Under the pieces are notes generated by a model. That model had not been told where the DNA came from and did no database searches. It saw nothing but the letters and a program-made list of their open reading frames with translations. Positions 6,541 through 12,931 of a stretch of 12,931 nucleotides of DNA are shown one piece after another (positions within the stretch are counted from its first letter, which is position 1; each line of letters opens with the position of its first letter). Origin of the DNA: Chitinophagaceae bacterium. Its GTDB lineage: Bacteria; Bacteroidota; Bacteroidia; Chitinophagales; Chitinophagaceae. The DNA lies in contig JAEUVW010000138.1 of the NCBI GenBank assembly GCA_016786525.1, positions 1-12,931 of the forward strand. The letters are read 5' to 3'. The translations under genes were made by a program, and so were the position numbers.

Positions 6541-8024
6541 TGCGGACAGAAGATCCAGTAGTACGGCAAGGCTTCAAAAGGAGACTTCCCCTCCCGGGAG
6601 GGGTTGGGGGTAGGCCTGTGGCAGCGCCTTTCTTCCTGCTGTTTGCCGGTGTGGCGGCCTATGCTTTTACCGGGTCCCTGCTGTGCTTTTTGCCCGCGTT
6701 TGCAGCACTATACGGAGTATTGCTGGTATACGATTTCAAAAGCGCCTACTGGGTATTACTGTGCTGTGTGCCGCTTTCTTTTCACGTTGAGTTCCTGAAC
6801 AATTCCTTTTCGCTGGCCCTGCCTACAGAGCCGGTAATGCTGCTGTTTTACCTGCTGGCCCTTATGATCATCCTGGTCCGGAAGGAAAGCCTGCCTTCCT
6901 GGTGGCTGCGGAACAGCATTACGGTGGTCATCCTGCTGCAGTTTGCCTGGCTGATCGTAGCGGTTTGCTGCTCCCGCGTACCGCTCTTGTCGCTTAAATT
7001 TTTACTGTCAAAATCCTGGTACCTGGTTTGCTTTTTCCTGATCCCTGCCTGGATCATCCGGACCAGGCACGATTTCAGGATCGCCTTTACCGTGCTGCTG
7101 CTGCCTTTGCTGTTGTATATAGGCATCATCCTGGTCCGGCATGCGGCATATGGATTCCGCTTTTATTACATCGATGCTGCTGTAGGTTCCTTGTTCTACA
7201 AACATGTGGATTACGCCTCCGTGATCTCGATGTTTTTTCCTTTCGTCTTGTTTGCAGGAAGCCGGCGGGAAGGGCGAAAAGGCCCTCATTACCTGCTGCT
7301 GTTCCTGGCCCTGCTGTTCCTGGTGGCCATCGGCTTATCCTTTACCCGTGCGGCTATGGGGGGCGTGCTCTTTGGCTTTGTCGTGATCCTGGCCATCCGT
7401 TTGCGCCTGGCGCAGTTCATTATTCCCGGCTTTTACATCCTTTGCCTGGCCCTGCTGTTTTATTTTGCGAAAGGCAATCGCTTCCTGCAATACCATCCTT
7501 ATTTCCAGGATACGTATATGCGCCACGAATTTGCCGATCACCTGAAAGCGACAGTAGCGGGAAAAGATATGTCCTCTGTAGAGCGCCTGTACCGCTGGAT
7601 TGCGGCCCTGCGCATGTCGGCAGATCAGCCGCTGACCGGCTTTGGCCCCCATTCTTTTTATTATTACTACAAGCCTTACACCTTATCTGCCTACCGCACT
7701 TATGTCAGCGAAAACTATGAGCATTCCACCACGCACAATTACTTCCTGTACCTGATGGCGGAGCAGGGCATACCGGCCATGCTGCTGTATGCGGTACTGG
7801 TGCTGCTGGTCTTTGTCAAAGCGCAGGGGGTGTACCACAGGCTGAAAGACGGTTTTTATAAACGCCTGACACTGGCCATAGCCATGTCTTTTGCGGTATT
7901 CTTCGTCAACAATCTTTTTTCGGAGCTGCTGGAGACGGATAAGGTCGGCCCTATGGTGTACCTGTTGCTGGCGGCCCTGGTGATCGTGGATCACAAAAGC
8001 AGGACAGGACAGGAACTTTCCTGA
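6540..8024 (+). CDS. O-antigen ligase/polymerase-like membrane protein (Wzy_C/WaaL superfamily)
   Basis: A 494-residue polytopic membrane protein with roughly 11-12 hydrophobic segments from residue 29 on. Family signs are LSFTRAAMGG at 266-275 (the conserved Arg of the TM region), the large loop with ERLYRWIAALRMSADQPLTGFGPHSF at 348-373, and THNYFLYLMAEQGIP at 398-412, the HNxxL...E.G signature before the last membrane segments. It would polymerise or transfer lipid-linked glycan on the periplasmic side of the inner membrane; ligase and polymerase cannot be told apart by sequence alone. The start overlaps the stop of the Wzz-like gene by one base. Residues 15-26 (RLPLPGGVGGRP) are encoded by a REP-like palindrome and look foreign to the family; a GTG at 6618-6620 just after it is an alternative start. 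Its stop is 6 bases from the convergent nitroreductase stop. No glycosyltransferase genes lie nearby. Confidence 0.82.
   Translation: MRTEDPVVRQGFKRRLPLPGGVGGRPVAAPFFLLFAGVAAYAFTGSLLCFLPAFAALYGVLLVYDFKSAYWVLLCCVPLSFHVEFLNNSFSLALPTEPVMLLFYLLALMIILVRKESLPSWWLRNSITVVILLQFAWLIVAVCCSRVPLLSLKFLLSKSWYLVCFFLIPAWIIRTRHDFRIAFTVLLLPLLLYIGIILVRHAAYGFRFYYIDAAVGSLFYKHVDYASVISMFFPFVLFAGSRREGRKGPHYLLLFLALLFLVAIGLSFTRAAMGGVLFGFVVILAIRLRLAQFIIPGFYILCLALLFYFAKGNRFLQYHPYFQDTYMRHEFADHLKATVAGKDMSSVERLYRWIAALRMSADQPLTGFGPHSFYYYYKPYTLSAYRTYVSENYEHSTTHNYFLYLMAEQGIPAMLLYAVLVLLVFVKAQGVYHRLKDGFYKRLTLAIAMSFAVFFVNNLFSELLETDKVGPMVYLLLAALVIVDHKSRTGQELS
6585..6617. repeat. REP-like palindromic element inside the 5' coding region
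   Basis: A perfect 16-bp palindrome CCCCTCCCGGGAGGGG (6588-6603) is followed by TTGGGGGTAGGCC. From memory, elements of the form cccctcc-n-ggaggggttgggggtgggcc are dispersed in many copies in Bacteroidota genomes, normally between genes. Here the element is read in frame as residues 16-26 of the polymerase/ligase. Confidence 0.6.
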
Positions 8025-8030
8025 GGCAGC

Positions 8031-8609
8031 TTACATCCACTTCATTTTCTCGGCAAGGGGCGTATTGCGTACACCTTCCTTTGCCGGCGCATCGGAATAG
8101 CCCAGGTACAGGGCACCCAGCACCTGGTCTTCGGGGCCTAAGTGCAGGTACTCTTTCATTTCCGGCTGCAGTACACTGCCGCCCGTACCCCAGTAGGCTG
8201 CAATGCCCAGGCTTTCGGCACCCAGGAGCAGGTTTTGAACGGCTGCGGCTGTGGCGGCCAGCTCTTCCAAAGCAGGAATTTTCGGCAGATCGCCTCTTCT
8301 CATCACCACCAGCAGCACATGCGAGGCCAGGGTACCCATATCGCTGAGTTTCTGCCAGGCGTCTTCCGTCAGCTCCGGCTGCGCTTTGCGCTTCATATCT
8401 GCATGGTCTTTGCAGAATACCGCTACTTTTGCTCCGCCGAAAATATAAAAGCGCCAGGGCTCTGTACGCCCGTGTGTCGGCGCCCAGTCTGCCAGGGCGA
8501 TCAATTGCTCTATAACGGCATCATCGATCTTGCGGCCGTTCATCTGCTGCGGCTTTATGGTGCGTCGATTGGAAACAATACGGGCCAGGGTGCTGAAGTT
8601 TTCTTGCAT
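8031..8609 (-). CDS. Nitroreductase family protein (YdjA-like)
   Basis: A 192-residue FMN-dependent oxidoreductase-like protein from ATG at 8607-8609. The frame stays open to a TTG at 8637-8639, but the ATG gives the family's usual start a few residues before the first helix. Motifs: SNRRTIKP at 13-20 (phosphate and flavin contacts), WAPTHGRTEPWRF at 42-54, AATAAAVQNLLLGAESLGIAAYWGTGG at about 118-144 (helix and flavin loop), and GALYLGYSD near the end. Length and layout resemble YdjA, the short nitroreductase of about 180 residues, and fit an NAD(P)H:acceptor reductase; the natural substrate is unknown. It lies 86 bases after the response-regulator gene on the same strand, so read-through is possible, although TATATTTC at 8646-8653 on the minus strand is a near match to a -7 box. 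It is convergent with the polymerase/ligase gene, with only 6 bases between the stops. Confidence 0.88.
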   Translation of the reverse strand: MQENFSTLARIVSNRRTIKPQQMNGRKIDDAVIEQLIALADWAPTHGRTEPWRFYIFGGAKVAVFCKDHADMKRKAQPELTEDAWQKLSDMGTLASHVLLVVMRRGDLPKIPALEELAATAAAVQNLLLGAESLGIAAYWGTGGSVLQPEMKEYLHLGPEDQVLGALYLGYSDAPAKEGVRNTPLAEKMKWM

Positions 8610-8695
8610 CTGCTGATAATTTGGCTGCAAGGTCAGCAAAATCCGGAAACGGGAAATATATTGTTTTACTGTAAGTCTGGGATGGCAGGCCTGGT

Positions 8696-9340
8696 TCAGA
8701 TCAAACGGTTGTCTGTTGCCACTTTTACGGCATTGACCTTATTATTGACCTGCAGTTTGCGGTACACGTTTTCTATGTGCTTGCGTACGGTTCCCACGCT
8801 GATGTACAGGTTGGCAGCAAGCTGTTCATAGGTCAGGCCATTCTTCAGCTGCTCCAGCAGCTCAATTTCCCTGGCCGTCAGCCCGAAGTCTTCTTTCCCG
8901 GAGTTGGGGCTCAGCGGAGTACGGATCAGGTTCAGGGCTTTCATCGCGATGATGGGCGACATGGCCGCCCCGCCATCCATCGTTTCCTGTATGGCCCGGT
9001 AAATATTGTCGCCCGGCTCTTCCTTCAGCAGGTAGCCGCTGGCCCCGGCCATGATGGCGTCAAATATTTTTTCATCATCATCAAAAGTCGTGAGCACCAG
9101 CACTTTGATTTGCGGAAACCGTTTCTTTATTTCCCTGGTCGCTTCGATACCATTCATCAGCGGCATGTCCAGGTCCATCAGGACGATGTCGATCTGGTGG
9201 GCCTCAATCTCCCCGGTCAGTATCCTGCCGTTCAGGGCTTTGAGCCGTACATCCAGGTCGGGAAAGCGGCTCAGTTTCTGCTCTATGGCTTTGAGCGCCA
9301 TCTGGTTGTCTTCCGCTATCGCAATATGAAGTGCTGGCAT
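8696..9340 (-). CDS. NarL/FixJ-family response regulator (REC + LuxR-type HTH)
   Basis: A 214-residue regulator from ATG at 9338-9340, directly before PALHIAIAEDNQ. A longer frame from 9403 adds 21 residues with no domain similarity and is rejected. The REC domain spans about 3-120: acidic pair E10/D11, phospho-acceptor D56 in IVLMDLDMP, switch Thr in LVLTTFDDD, and K106 in GYLLKEE. The LuxR-type helix-turn-helix occupies about 154-210, with LTAREIELLEQLKNGLTYEQ then ISVGTVRKHIENVYRKLQV. It should be the DNA-binding partner of the histidine kinase whose stop lies 72 bases upstream. Its targets are unknown; candidates in sight are its own operon and the nitroreductase. Confidence 0.93.
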   Translation of the reverse strand: MPALHIAIAEDNQMALKAIEQKLSRFPDLDVRLKALNGRILTGEIEAHQIDIVLMDLDMPLMNGIEATREIKKRFPQIKVLVLTTFDDDEKIFDAIMAGASGYLLKEEPGDNIYRAIQETMDGGAAMSPIIAMKALNLIRTPLSPNSGKEDFGLTAREIELLEQLKNGLTYEQLAANLYISVGTVRKHIENVYRKLQVNNKVNAVKVATDNRLI

Positions 9341-9360
9341 ATGTATCTGGTCTAGTGTAA

Positions 9361-9368
9361 CAAAAATA
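9361..9368 (-). promoter_or_regulatory. Possible internal -7 box ahead of the response regulator
   Basis: The minus strand reads TATTTTTG, fitting TAnnTTTG, 20 bases before the regulator ATG. No -33 element is seen at the proper distance, so it is weak evidence for a second start inside the kinase-regulator operon. The same octamer lies just before the kinase ATG (11144-11151, minus). Confidence 0.2.
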
Positions 9369-9390
9369 AGTGCCTCCGGCTGCCCCTCCG

Positions 9391-9408
9391 ATACGACGAT
9401 CATCGTAT
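9391..9408 (-). other. Hairpin in the kinase-regulator intercistronic gap
   Basis: ATACGA and TCGTAT are separated by 6 bases and lie just after the kinase stop codon. The stem is short and no T tract follows directly, so it may be an mRNA-processing or stability element rather than a full terminator. Confidence 0.25.
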
Positions 9409-9412
9409 TTTC

Positions 9413-11137
9413 CTACAGGGGAGCCTGTAAGCTCACTTTGGTGCCCTTGCCGGCAAGGGATTCTATGGCATAGCTGCCCCCGATGCCCTGCATGCGCTGC
9501 TCCATATTCTCCAGCCCGAAGCCACTGCCTTTTTGCCGGGCTACGTCAAAGCCGCTGCCATTATCTGTAACCTCTATCGCTATCTGCGCCGCATCGGCCC
9601 TGATCTGAACGATGATCTTTTCGGCCCCGGAATACTTCAGCGCATTGTTCACAGACTCCTGTATGGCCCGGAACAACTCTGTGATCAGTTCGGCCTTAAG
9701 GATCGCTTCCGGATCGGCTATCTGCGCCTCAACGTGCAGGTGCGGAATGTTTTTCAGGAAATCACGCAGCTTCACGACAAACTCCTCAATCCGCACAGAA
9801 GACTTGTTGATGAGCCAGACCGTTTTGCGCAGCTCGCGGATCGTTTCGTTTGTCAGTTCTTTTACCTGCTGCATCTTACCCTCTGCTTCGCCCATATTGT
9901 CTACGGTAGCATTGATAAAGGTCAGGTGCGAACCGATATTGTCATGCAATTCGCGCGAGATGCGCAGGCGTTCATTCTGCAGGGCATTGCGGGCTTCCGC
10001 TTCCTGAAGCTGCAGCTGGAAAGCCGCCTCCAGCCTTAATTTATTCTCTTTCTCCTTCCTGTTCCTGAAGATAATGTACCCGACAATGACCATAACGACA
10101 AAGAGCAATACCGCGGCAAAAAGTGCCAGGCGCTGTATGGTCTTTTGTTTGCTCAGCACTTTGATCTGCTGCTCTTTGCGCTCGGTATCGAAGCGGGTGC
10201 TGAACTCAGCGATCTGCTTTGTCCGCTCGGCGTTGAAAATACTGTCTTTGAGTTGGGTCCTCAGCTCGAAATAATGCAGCGCAAGGTTGGTGTTGTTCTT
10301 TTTTTTGTACAGCATATAGAGCTGTTCATAGGTATACTGCACCAGGTCCAGGAAGCCGACTTCTTTTGCCGCTTTTTCCGCGATCAATGCATACTTCACG
10401 GCACTGTCGATCTTATGGTCCTGCTGGTAGATCTCGCTGATATTGATGTTGGCAATCGCGATACCGTAACGGTCGTTTTTGAGTTCGCGAATGCTCAGCG
10501 AAAGTTTGATCCGGGCAATTGCTTCACGGAAGTTTTTCATTTGCCCATAGGTCGTGGCCTGGTTTTCCAGGCTGTAGGACATACCCACGCTGTCATCTAC
10601 GGCTTTGTATAATTCATAGCTCAACTGGTAACAGTGCAGCGAGGAGTCCAGCTTGCCGTCTCTTTCGAGGTGAATACCGATCCTGTTCAGGCCATCGGCC
10701 AGGCAGGAAGTGTCAGATGTCTTGTCTGCCAGCTTCAGGCCTTTGAGGATATTCTGATCGGATAAGGCCTTGTTGCCGTTCTTTGAATACACGCCCGCTA
10801 TTTCATAATACAAGGTGATCAGGCCCTTCCCCAGGTGGTGCTGTTCTCCTAACCTGATACCCGTAGCATAGCTTTCATGCGCCTTTTTGTAGTCGCTGCT
10901 CAGGAAGTAAAAATTGCCTTCGATCTTATAAACGATCATCAGGGCGTCATAATCTTTTTCCTGCTCTGCAAGCCCGCGGGCCTGGTTGATATAAGTGAAC
11001 AGGGAGTCGCTGTGGTTGCGGTAGGCGGCCTCCATGTTCCCTACCAGGGCTTTCAGGGCCGGGGACGCGGCAGCGCAGCGGGCAGGAATCAGCAGCAGGA
11101 GCGGAAGGCAGAGCAGTCCATACAGGCAACACTTCAT
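9413..11137 (-). CDS. TPR-sensor histidine kinase (HisKA_3 + HATPase_c)
   Basis: A 574-residue membrane kinase from ATG at 11135-11137; the frame opens three codons earlier at a TTG, but MKCCLYGLLCLPLLLLIP is a good signal sequence from the ATG. The N-terminal periplasmic part (about 30-300) is made of TPR-like helical pairs, for example DYDALMIVYKIEGNFYFLSSDYKKAHESY and CLADGLNRIGIHLERDGKLDSSLHCY. A single TM follows at about 337-357 (LALFAAVLLFVVMVIVGYIIF), then a cytoplasmic coiled coil. The HisKA_3 dimer/phospho-acceptor motif is RISRELHDNIGSHL with H398. The HATPase domain has QESVNNALKYSGA (N box, about 494-506), DNGSGFD (about 525-531) and GSGFGLENMEQRM (G boxes). It should phosphorylate the regulator encoded 72 bases downstream. 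The periplasmic TPR suggests sensing of a protein or envelope state; the ligand is unknown. TATTTTTG on the minus strand at 11144-11151 fits a -7 box and would give an almost leaderless mRNA. Confidence 0.93.
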   Translation of the reverse strand: MKCCLYGLLCLPLLLLIPARCAAASPALKALVGNMEAAYRNHSDSLFTYINQARGLAEQEKDYDALMIVYKIEGNFYFLSSDYKKAHESYATGIRLGEQHHLGKGLITLYYEIAGVYSKNGNKALSDQNILKGLKLADKTSDTSCLADGLNRIGIHLERDGKLDSSLHCYQLSYELYKAVDDSVGMSYSLENQATTYGQMKNFREAIARIKLSLSIRELKNDRYGIAIANINISEIYQQDHKIDSAVKYALIAEKAAKEVGFLDLVQYTYEQLYMLYKKKNNTNLALHYFELRTQLKDSIFNAERTKQIAEFSTRFDTERKEQQIKVLSKQKTIQRLALFAAVLLFVVMVIVGYIIFRNRKEKENKLRLEAAFQLQLQEAEARNALQNERLRISRELHDNIGSHLTFINATVDNMGEAEGKMQQVKELTNETIRELRKTVWLINKSSVRIEEFVVKLRDFLKNIPHLHVEAQIADPEAILKAELITELFRAIQESVNNALKYSGAEKIIVQIRADAAQIAIEVTDNGSGFDVARQKGSGFGLENMEQRMQGIGGSYAIESLAGKGTKVSLQAPL

Positions 11138-11204
11138 ACAGGCCAAAAATAATACGTAAAGATAATTTTTTCACTGTTCTGCCTTCAGAATACGCAGAAG
11201 ATCG

Positions 11205-11237
11205 TATTGTATGCGTTTGAAGCGCCGCCTACATTTG
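11205..11237 (+). promoter_or_regulatory. Putative plus-strand promoter in the kinase/PF04120 intergenic region
   Basis: TATTG at 11205-11209 and TACATTTG at 11230-11237 are separated by 20 bases, matching both the -33 TTG and the -7 TAnnTTTG of Bacteroidota with the usual spacing. The start would be near 11241. No protein-coding gene begins closely after it, but a terminator hairpin lies about 100 bases downstream. Confidence 0.42.
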
Positions 11238-11240
11238 CCA

Positions 11241-11390
11241 TCACGCATTTCCAGTACGCACACCTGTTGCCGGAAAGCCCCATGCCCCGGGGGAGTACAA
11301 GTTGTGAAAAACCATACGGGGTCTTGCCTTTAAACAAACAGAGAGTGGCCGGGTACCAGGCAACAGGCACACCCGGCCACTTTATTTATT
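11241..11390 (+). ncRNA. Candidate small structured RNA or attenuator leader
   Basis: This roughly 150-nt stretch is bounded by a promoter-like pair (11205-11237) and a strong terminator hairpin (11344-11381). It lies between a gene pointing away (kinase) and the PF04120-type gene 88 bases beyond the terminator. CCTGTTGCC at 11263-11271 is perfectly complementary over 9 bases to GGCAACAGG at 11359-11367, inside the 16-base terminator loop, so a pseudoknot is possible. GCCGG at 11269-11273 could also compete for CCGGC in the right arm of the stem. A 61-codon frame at 11207-11392 starts upstream of the proposed transcript start and runs into the hairpin; it looks non-coding. I recognise no known RNA family here. 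It may be an independent sRNA or a conditional leader of the downstream gene. Confidence 0.4.
11344..11390 (+). terminator. Strong hairpin with 3' T-rich tail
   Basis: AGTGGCCGGGT (11344-11354) and ACCCGGCCACT (11371-11381) form a perfect 11-bp stem, extendable by G-U and A-U pairs, around a 16-base loop, followed by TTATTTATT. The tail is interrupted by A residues, so termination may be incomplete. No plus-strand gene ends before it, which is why an RNA or a leader is proposed. Confidence 0.65.
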
Positions 11391-11478
11391 AAGATAACTT
11401 TATCCGGATATCGGGACGGGTGCAGTAGCTTTATTTTTTTGATTTACCTTACTGTACATCAGAGCAACAACTACTATT

Positions 11479-11949
11479 ATGAGCAAAGAAAAAAAAGGCC
11501 TGCTGGGCCTGTTTGACCGTTTCTCCAAGAAGGTAACCAAAGCCACGGGAAGCCCTGTCGCTTTTGCCTTAGCCATCCTCATCGTCCTGCTGTGGGCCAT
11601 ACTGGGCCCTGTGTTCGGCTTTTCAGACACCTGGCAGCTGGTGATCAATACCGGTACCACCATCATTACCTTCCTGATGGTATTCGTCATCCAGCAATCG
11701 CAAAACAAGGATACGATGGCGCTGCAGCTGAAGCTGAATGAGCTGATCGCTTCCAGCGAAAGGGCCAGCAACCGCCTGGTGGATATCGAAGACCTCACCG
11801 AAGCCGAACTGGACAAGCTGAAACGCTTCTATATAGAGCTGTCCGACCTGGCAGAGGAAGACGACGATTCGTTTACCTCGCACTCCATCGACGAGGCGAA
11901 ACGCAAGCACGAGAAAAAAGAAATAGAAAAGAAAAAGGGGCAAGCCTGA
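11479..11949 (+). CDS. Small two-TM membrane protein of the low-affinity iron permease-like family (PF04120 type)
   Basis: A 156-residue inner-membrane protein. The family core is clear: ATGSPVAFALAILIVLLWAI, GPVFGFSDTWQLVINTGTT, then ITFLMVFVIQQSQNKD and LQLKLNELI at about 82-90. TM1 spans about 26-48 and TM2 about 53-71. The rest is a charged, helical, cytoplasmic-type tail ending KKEIEKKKGQA. Databases often name this family low-affinity iron permease because of distant similarity to yeast Fet4, but the bacterial members are small and transport has not been generally shown, so the family name should be read cautiously. It is a single gene between the RNA candidate and the convergent sucB. 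No Shine-Dalgarno site is seen, and the leader is A/T rich. Confidence 0.85.
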   Translation: MSKEKKGLLGLFDRFSKKVTKATGSPVAFALAILIVLLWAILGPVFGFSDTWQLVINTGTTIITFLMVFVIQQSQNKDTMALQLKLNELIASSERASNRLVDIEDLTEAELDKLKRFYIELSDLAEEDDDSFTSHSIDEAKRKHEKKEIEKKKGQA

Positions 11950-11980
11950 TCGCCTGCCCCTTCTGATATTTTTGTATCAG
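11935..11980. terminator. Convergent terminator region between the PF04120-type gene and sucB
   Basis: AAGGGGCA (11935-11942) pairs with TGCCCCTT (11955-11962) across the stop codon of the plus-strand gene. It is followed at once by a second hairpin, CTGATA (11963-11968) with TATCAG (11975-11980) and a T-rich loop. Together they can end transcription from the plus strand, and the second may also serve sucB, which stops at 11991. Confidence 0.6.
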
Positions 11981-11990
11981 CTGCCGTAGC

Positions 11991-12931
11991 TTAAATGCCC
12001 AGCAGGCCTTTTACCGGGTCTTTACCGATCAGCATCAGCTCGGGGCTTTCCAGCAATTCTTTTACCCGTACCAGGAAGCCTACAGACTCACGGCCGTCGA
12101 TAATACGGTGGTCGTAGCTGAGGGCCAGGTACATCATCGGGCGTACTTCTATTTTGCCATTGATGACCATAGCACGGTCCTGGATCTTGTGCATACCCAG
12201 GATAGCCGCCTGCGGGATGTTGATGATGGGTGTTGACATCAGGGAACCGAACACACCACCGTTGGTGATGGTGAAGGTGCCGCCGGTCATTTCTTCCATG
12301 CTTAATTTATTGTCGCGGGCTTTTTTCGCCAGGTCTACCACAGCAGCTTCGATCTCTGCCATGTTTTTGCTTTCCGCGTTGCGGATCACCGGTACTACGA
12401 GACCTTTGGGCGCTGATACGGCGATGGAGATATCACAGTATTCGTGGTAAATGATCTGGTCGCCGTCGATGTAGGCATTCACCGCGGGCCATTCCTGCAG
12501 TGCGATGCAACAGGCTTTGGTAAAGAAGGACATAAAGCCCAGGTTCACACCGTGTGTTTCTTTAAAGCCGTCTTTGTATTTTTTGCGGATCTCCATGATG
12601 TTGGTCATGTCCACTTCGTTGAAAGTGGTCAGCATGGCGGTGGTGTTTTTGGCTTCCACCAGCCTGCGGGAGATCGTTTTGCGCAGGTTGCTCATTTTCT
12701 CCGGCCTGTCGGTACGGCTTAGCTGGGTAGCGCCGCCTTTGATACCGGGGTTATTCAGGGCTTCCAGCACATCGTTTTTCAATATTTTACCAGAGACTCC
12801 GGAGCCGGAGACCTCGTTCGGTTTTACTTTTTTATCGGCCATGATGGCTTGCGCCACGGGGGTTGCTTTGACGTCCGAAGGCAAAGCTGCTGCTTTGGCT
12901 GCAGCCGGGGCTTCTGCTTTGGCCGCTGCTT
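11991..12931 (-). CDS. sucB: Dihydrolipoyllysine succinyltransferase, E2 of the 2-oxoglutarate dehydrogenase complex; N-terminal lipoyl part missing
   Basis: E2 core of the 2-oxoglutarate dehydrogenase complex, which transfers succinyl from the lipoyl arm to CoA in the TCA cycle. About 312 residues are visible and the frame stays open at the right edge. The visible chain starts in an Ala/Lys/Pro-rich linker. It continues into the E1/E3-binding domain (TPVAQAIMADKKVKPNEVSG, GKILKNDVLEAL) and then the catalytic domain: MSNLRKTISRRLVEAKNTTA, MSFFTKACCIALQEWPAVNA, GGTFTITNGGVFGSLMSTPI, INIPQAAILGMHKI and YDHRIIDGRESVGFLV. The catalytic H..xDG histidine is at codon 12108-12110 and the aspartate at 12096-12098. 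STPIINIPQ, rather than the acetyltransferase pattern, favours succinyltransferase. A TTG at 12882-12884 is internal, not a start. sucA may lie upstream outside the window. Confidence 0.95.
   Translation of the reverse strand, partial: AAAKAEAPAAAKAAALPSDVKATPVAQAIMADKKVKPNEVSGSGVSGKILKNDVLEALNNPGIKGGATQLSRTDRPEKMSNLRKTISRRLVEAKNTTAMLTTFNEVDMTNIMEIRKKYKDGFKETHGVNLGFMSFFTKACCIALQEWPAVNAYIDGDQIIYHEYCDISIAVSAPKGLVVPVIRNAESKNMAEIEAAVVDLAKKARDNKLSMEEMTGGTFTITNGGVFGSLMSTPIINIPQAAILGMHKIQDRAMVINGKIEVRPMMYLALSYDHRIIDGRESVGFLVRVKELLESPELMLIGKDPVKGLLGI

Noticed and set aside
7028..7720. Long plus-strand open frame of 230 codons inside the polymerase/ligase gene
   Set aside because: It lies in another frame of a clearly coding membrane protein and its translation is rich in Pro/Arg/Cys with no domain pattern; a shadow of the true gene.
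8142..9355. Long plus-strand open frames opposite the nitroreductase and response regulator
   Set aside because: They are antisense to genes with clear motifs and their translations show no domain pattern; open only because of codon bias.
9341..9403. Longer N-terminus of the response regulator from 9403
   Set aside because: The extra 21 residues have no REC similarity; the domain begins right after the ATG at 9338-9340.
11255..11300. Signal recognition particle (4.5S) RNA, suggested by a GTTGCCGGAAA stretch
   Set aside because: The conserved SRP loop and asymmetric bulge sequences and the flanking long helix are not present.
11207..11392. Possible 61-codon small protein (plus) or the overlapping minus-strand frame at 11185-11370
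   Set aside because: The plus frame starts upstream of the likely transcription start and runs through the terminator stem; neither translation shows a hydrophobic or domain pattern. An RNA explanation fits better.
12882..12884. TTG as start of the succinyltransferase gene
   Set aside because: The frame continues upstream to the window edge through the Ala/Lys/Pro linker, so it is an internal codon of a longer gene.

Overview
The window looks like a chromosomal piece of a Bacteroidota bacterium, most likely Chitinophagaceae or a close relative. The signs are a secreted protein ending in a type IX secretion (T9SS) type A sorting domain, a beta-propeller-like secreted protein of a kind common in this phylum, a periplasmic TPR histidine kinase with a LuxR-type regulator, several matches to the Bacteroidota -7 promoter box TAnnTTTG, and A-rich leaders without clear Shine-Dalgarno sites. 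No tRNA, rRNA, CRISPR array, transposase or phage module is visible. The family assignment is inference from memory of these protein families.

Layout. Positions 1-676 (minus) hold the 5' part of gcvP. Divergent from it, 1112-3118 (plus) encodes a secreted repeat protein: signal peptide, about 19 repeats of 17 residues, an S74 self-cleaving chaperone domain, then a T9SS sorting domain, closed by a strong terminator. At 3481-4413 (plus) lies a secreted alpha/beta hydrolase. It collides tail to tail with 4362-5321 (minus), a propeller-like secreted protein. Both appear to lose family similarity within a few bases near 4384, so this looks like a rearrangement or assembly junction.

5572-8024 (plus) is a two-gene cell-surface polysaccharide unit, a Wzz-like chain-length protein overlapping by one base with a Wzy/WaaL-like polymerase or ligase. 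The start of the second gene carries a REP-like palindrome in frame. Six bases further on is the stop codon of a minus-strand set: histidine kinase (11137-9413), response regulator (9340-8696) and nitroreductase (8609-8031). The kinase and regulator should form one signalling pair. Whether the nitroreductase is their target or only a neighbour cannot be told from the sequence.

Upstream of the kinase and divergent from it, 11205-11390 (plus) has a promoter-like pair and an 11-bp perfect terminator hairpin, but no recognisable gene. The terminator loop can pair with an upstream segment, so this is a candidate structured RNA or attenuator ahead of the small PF04120-type membrane protein at 11479-11949. 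The window ends in sucB (minus, 5' end missing). gcvP and sucB are ordinary central metabolism. The points of interest are the S74/T9SS protein, the 4384 junction, the in-frame repeat, and the 11.2-11.4 kb RNA candidate.
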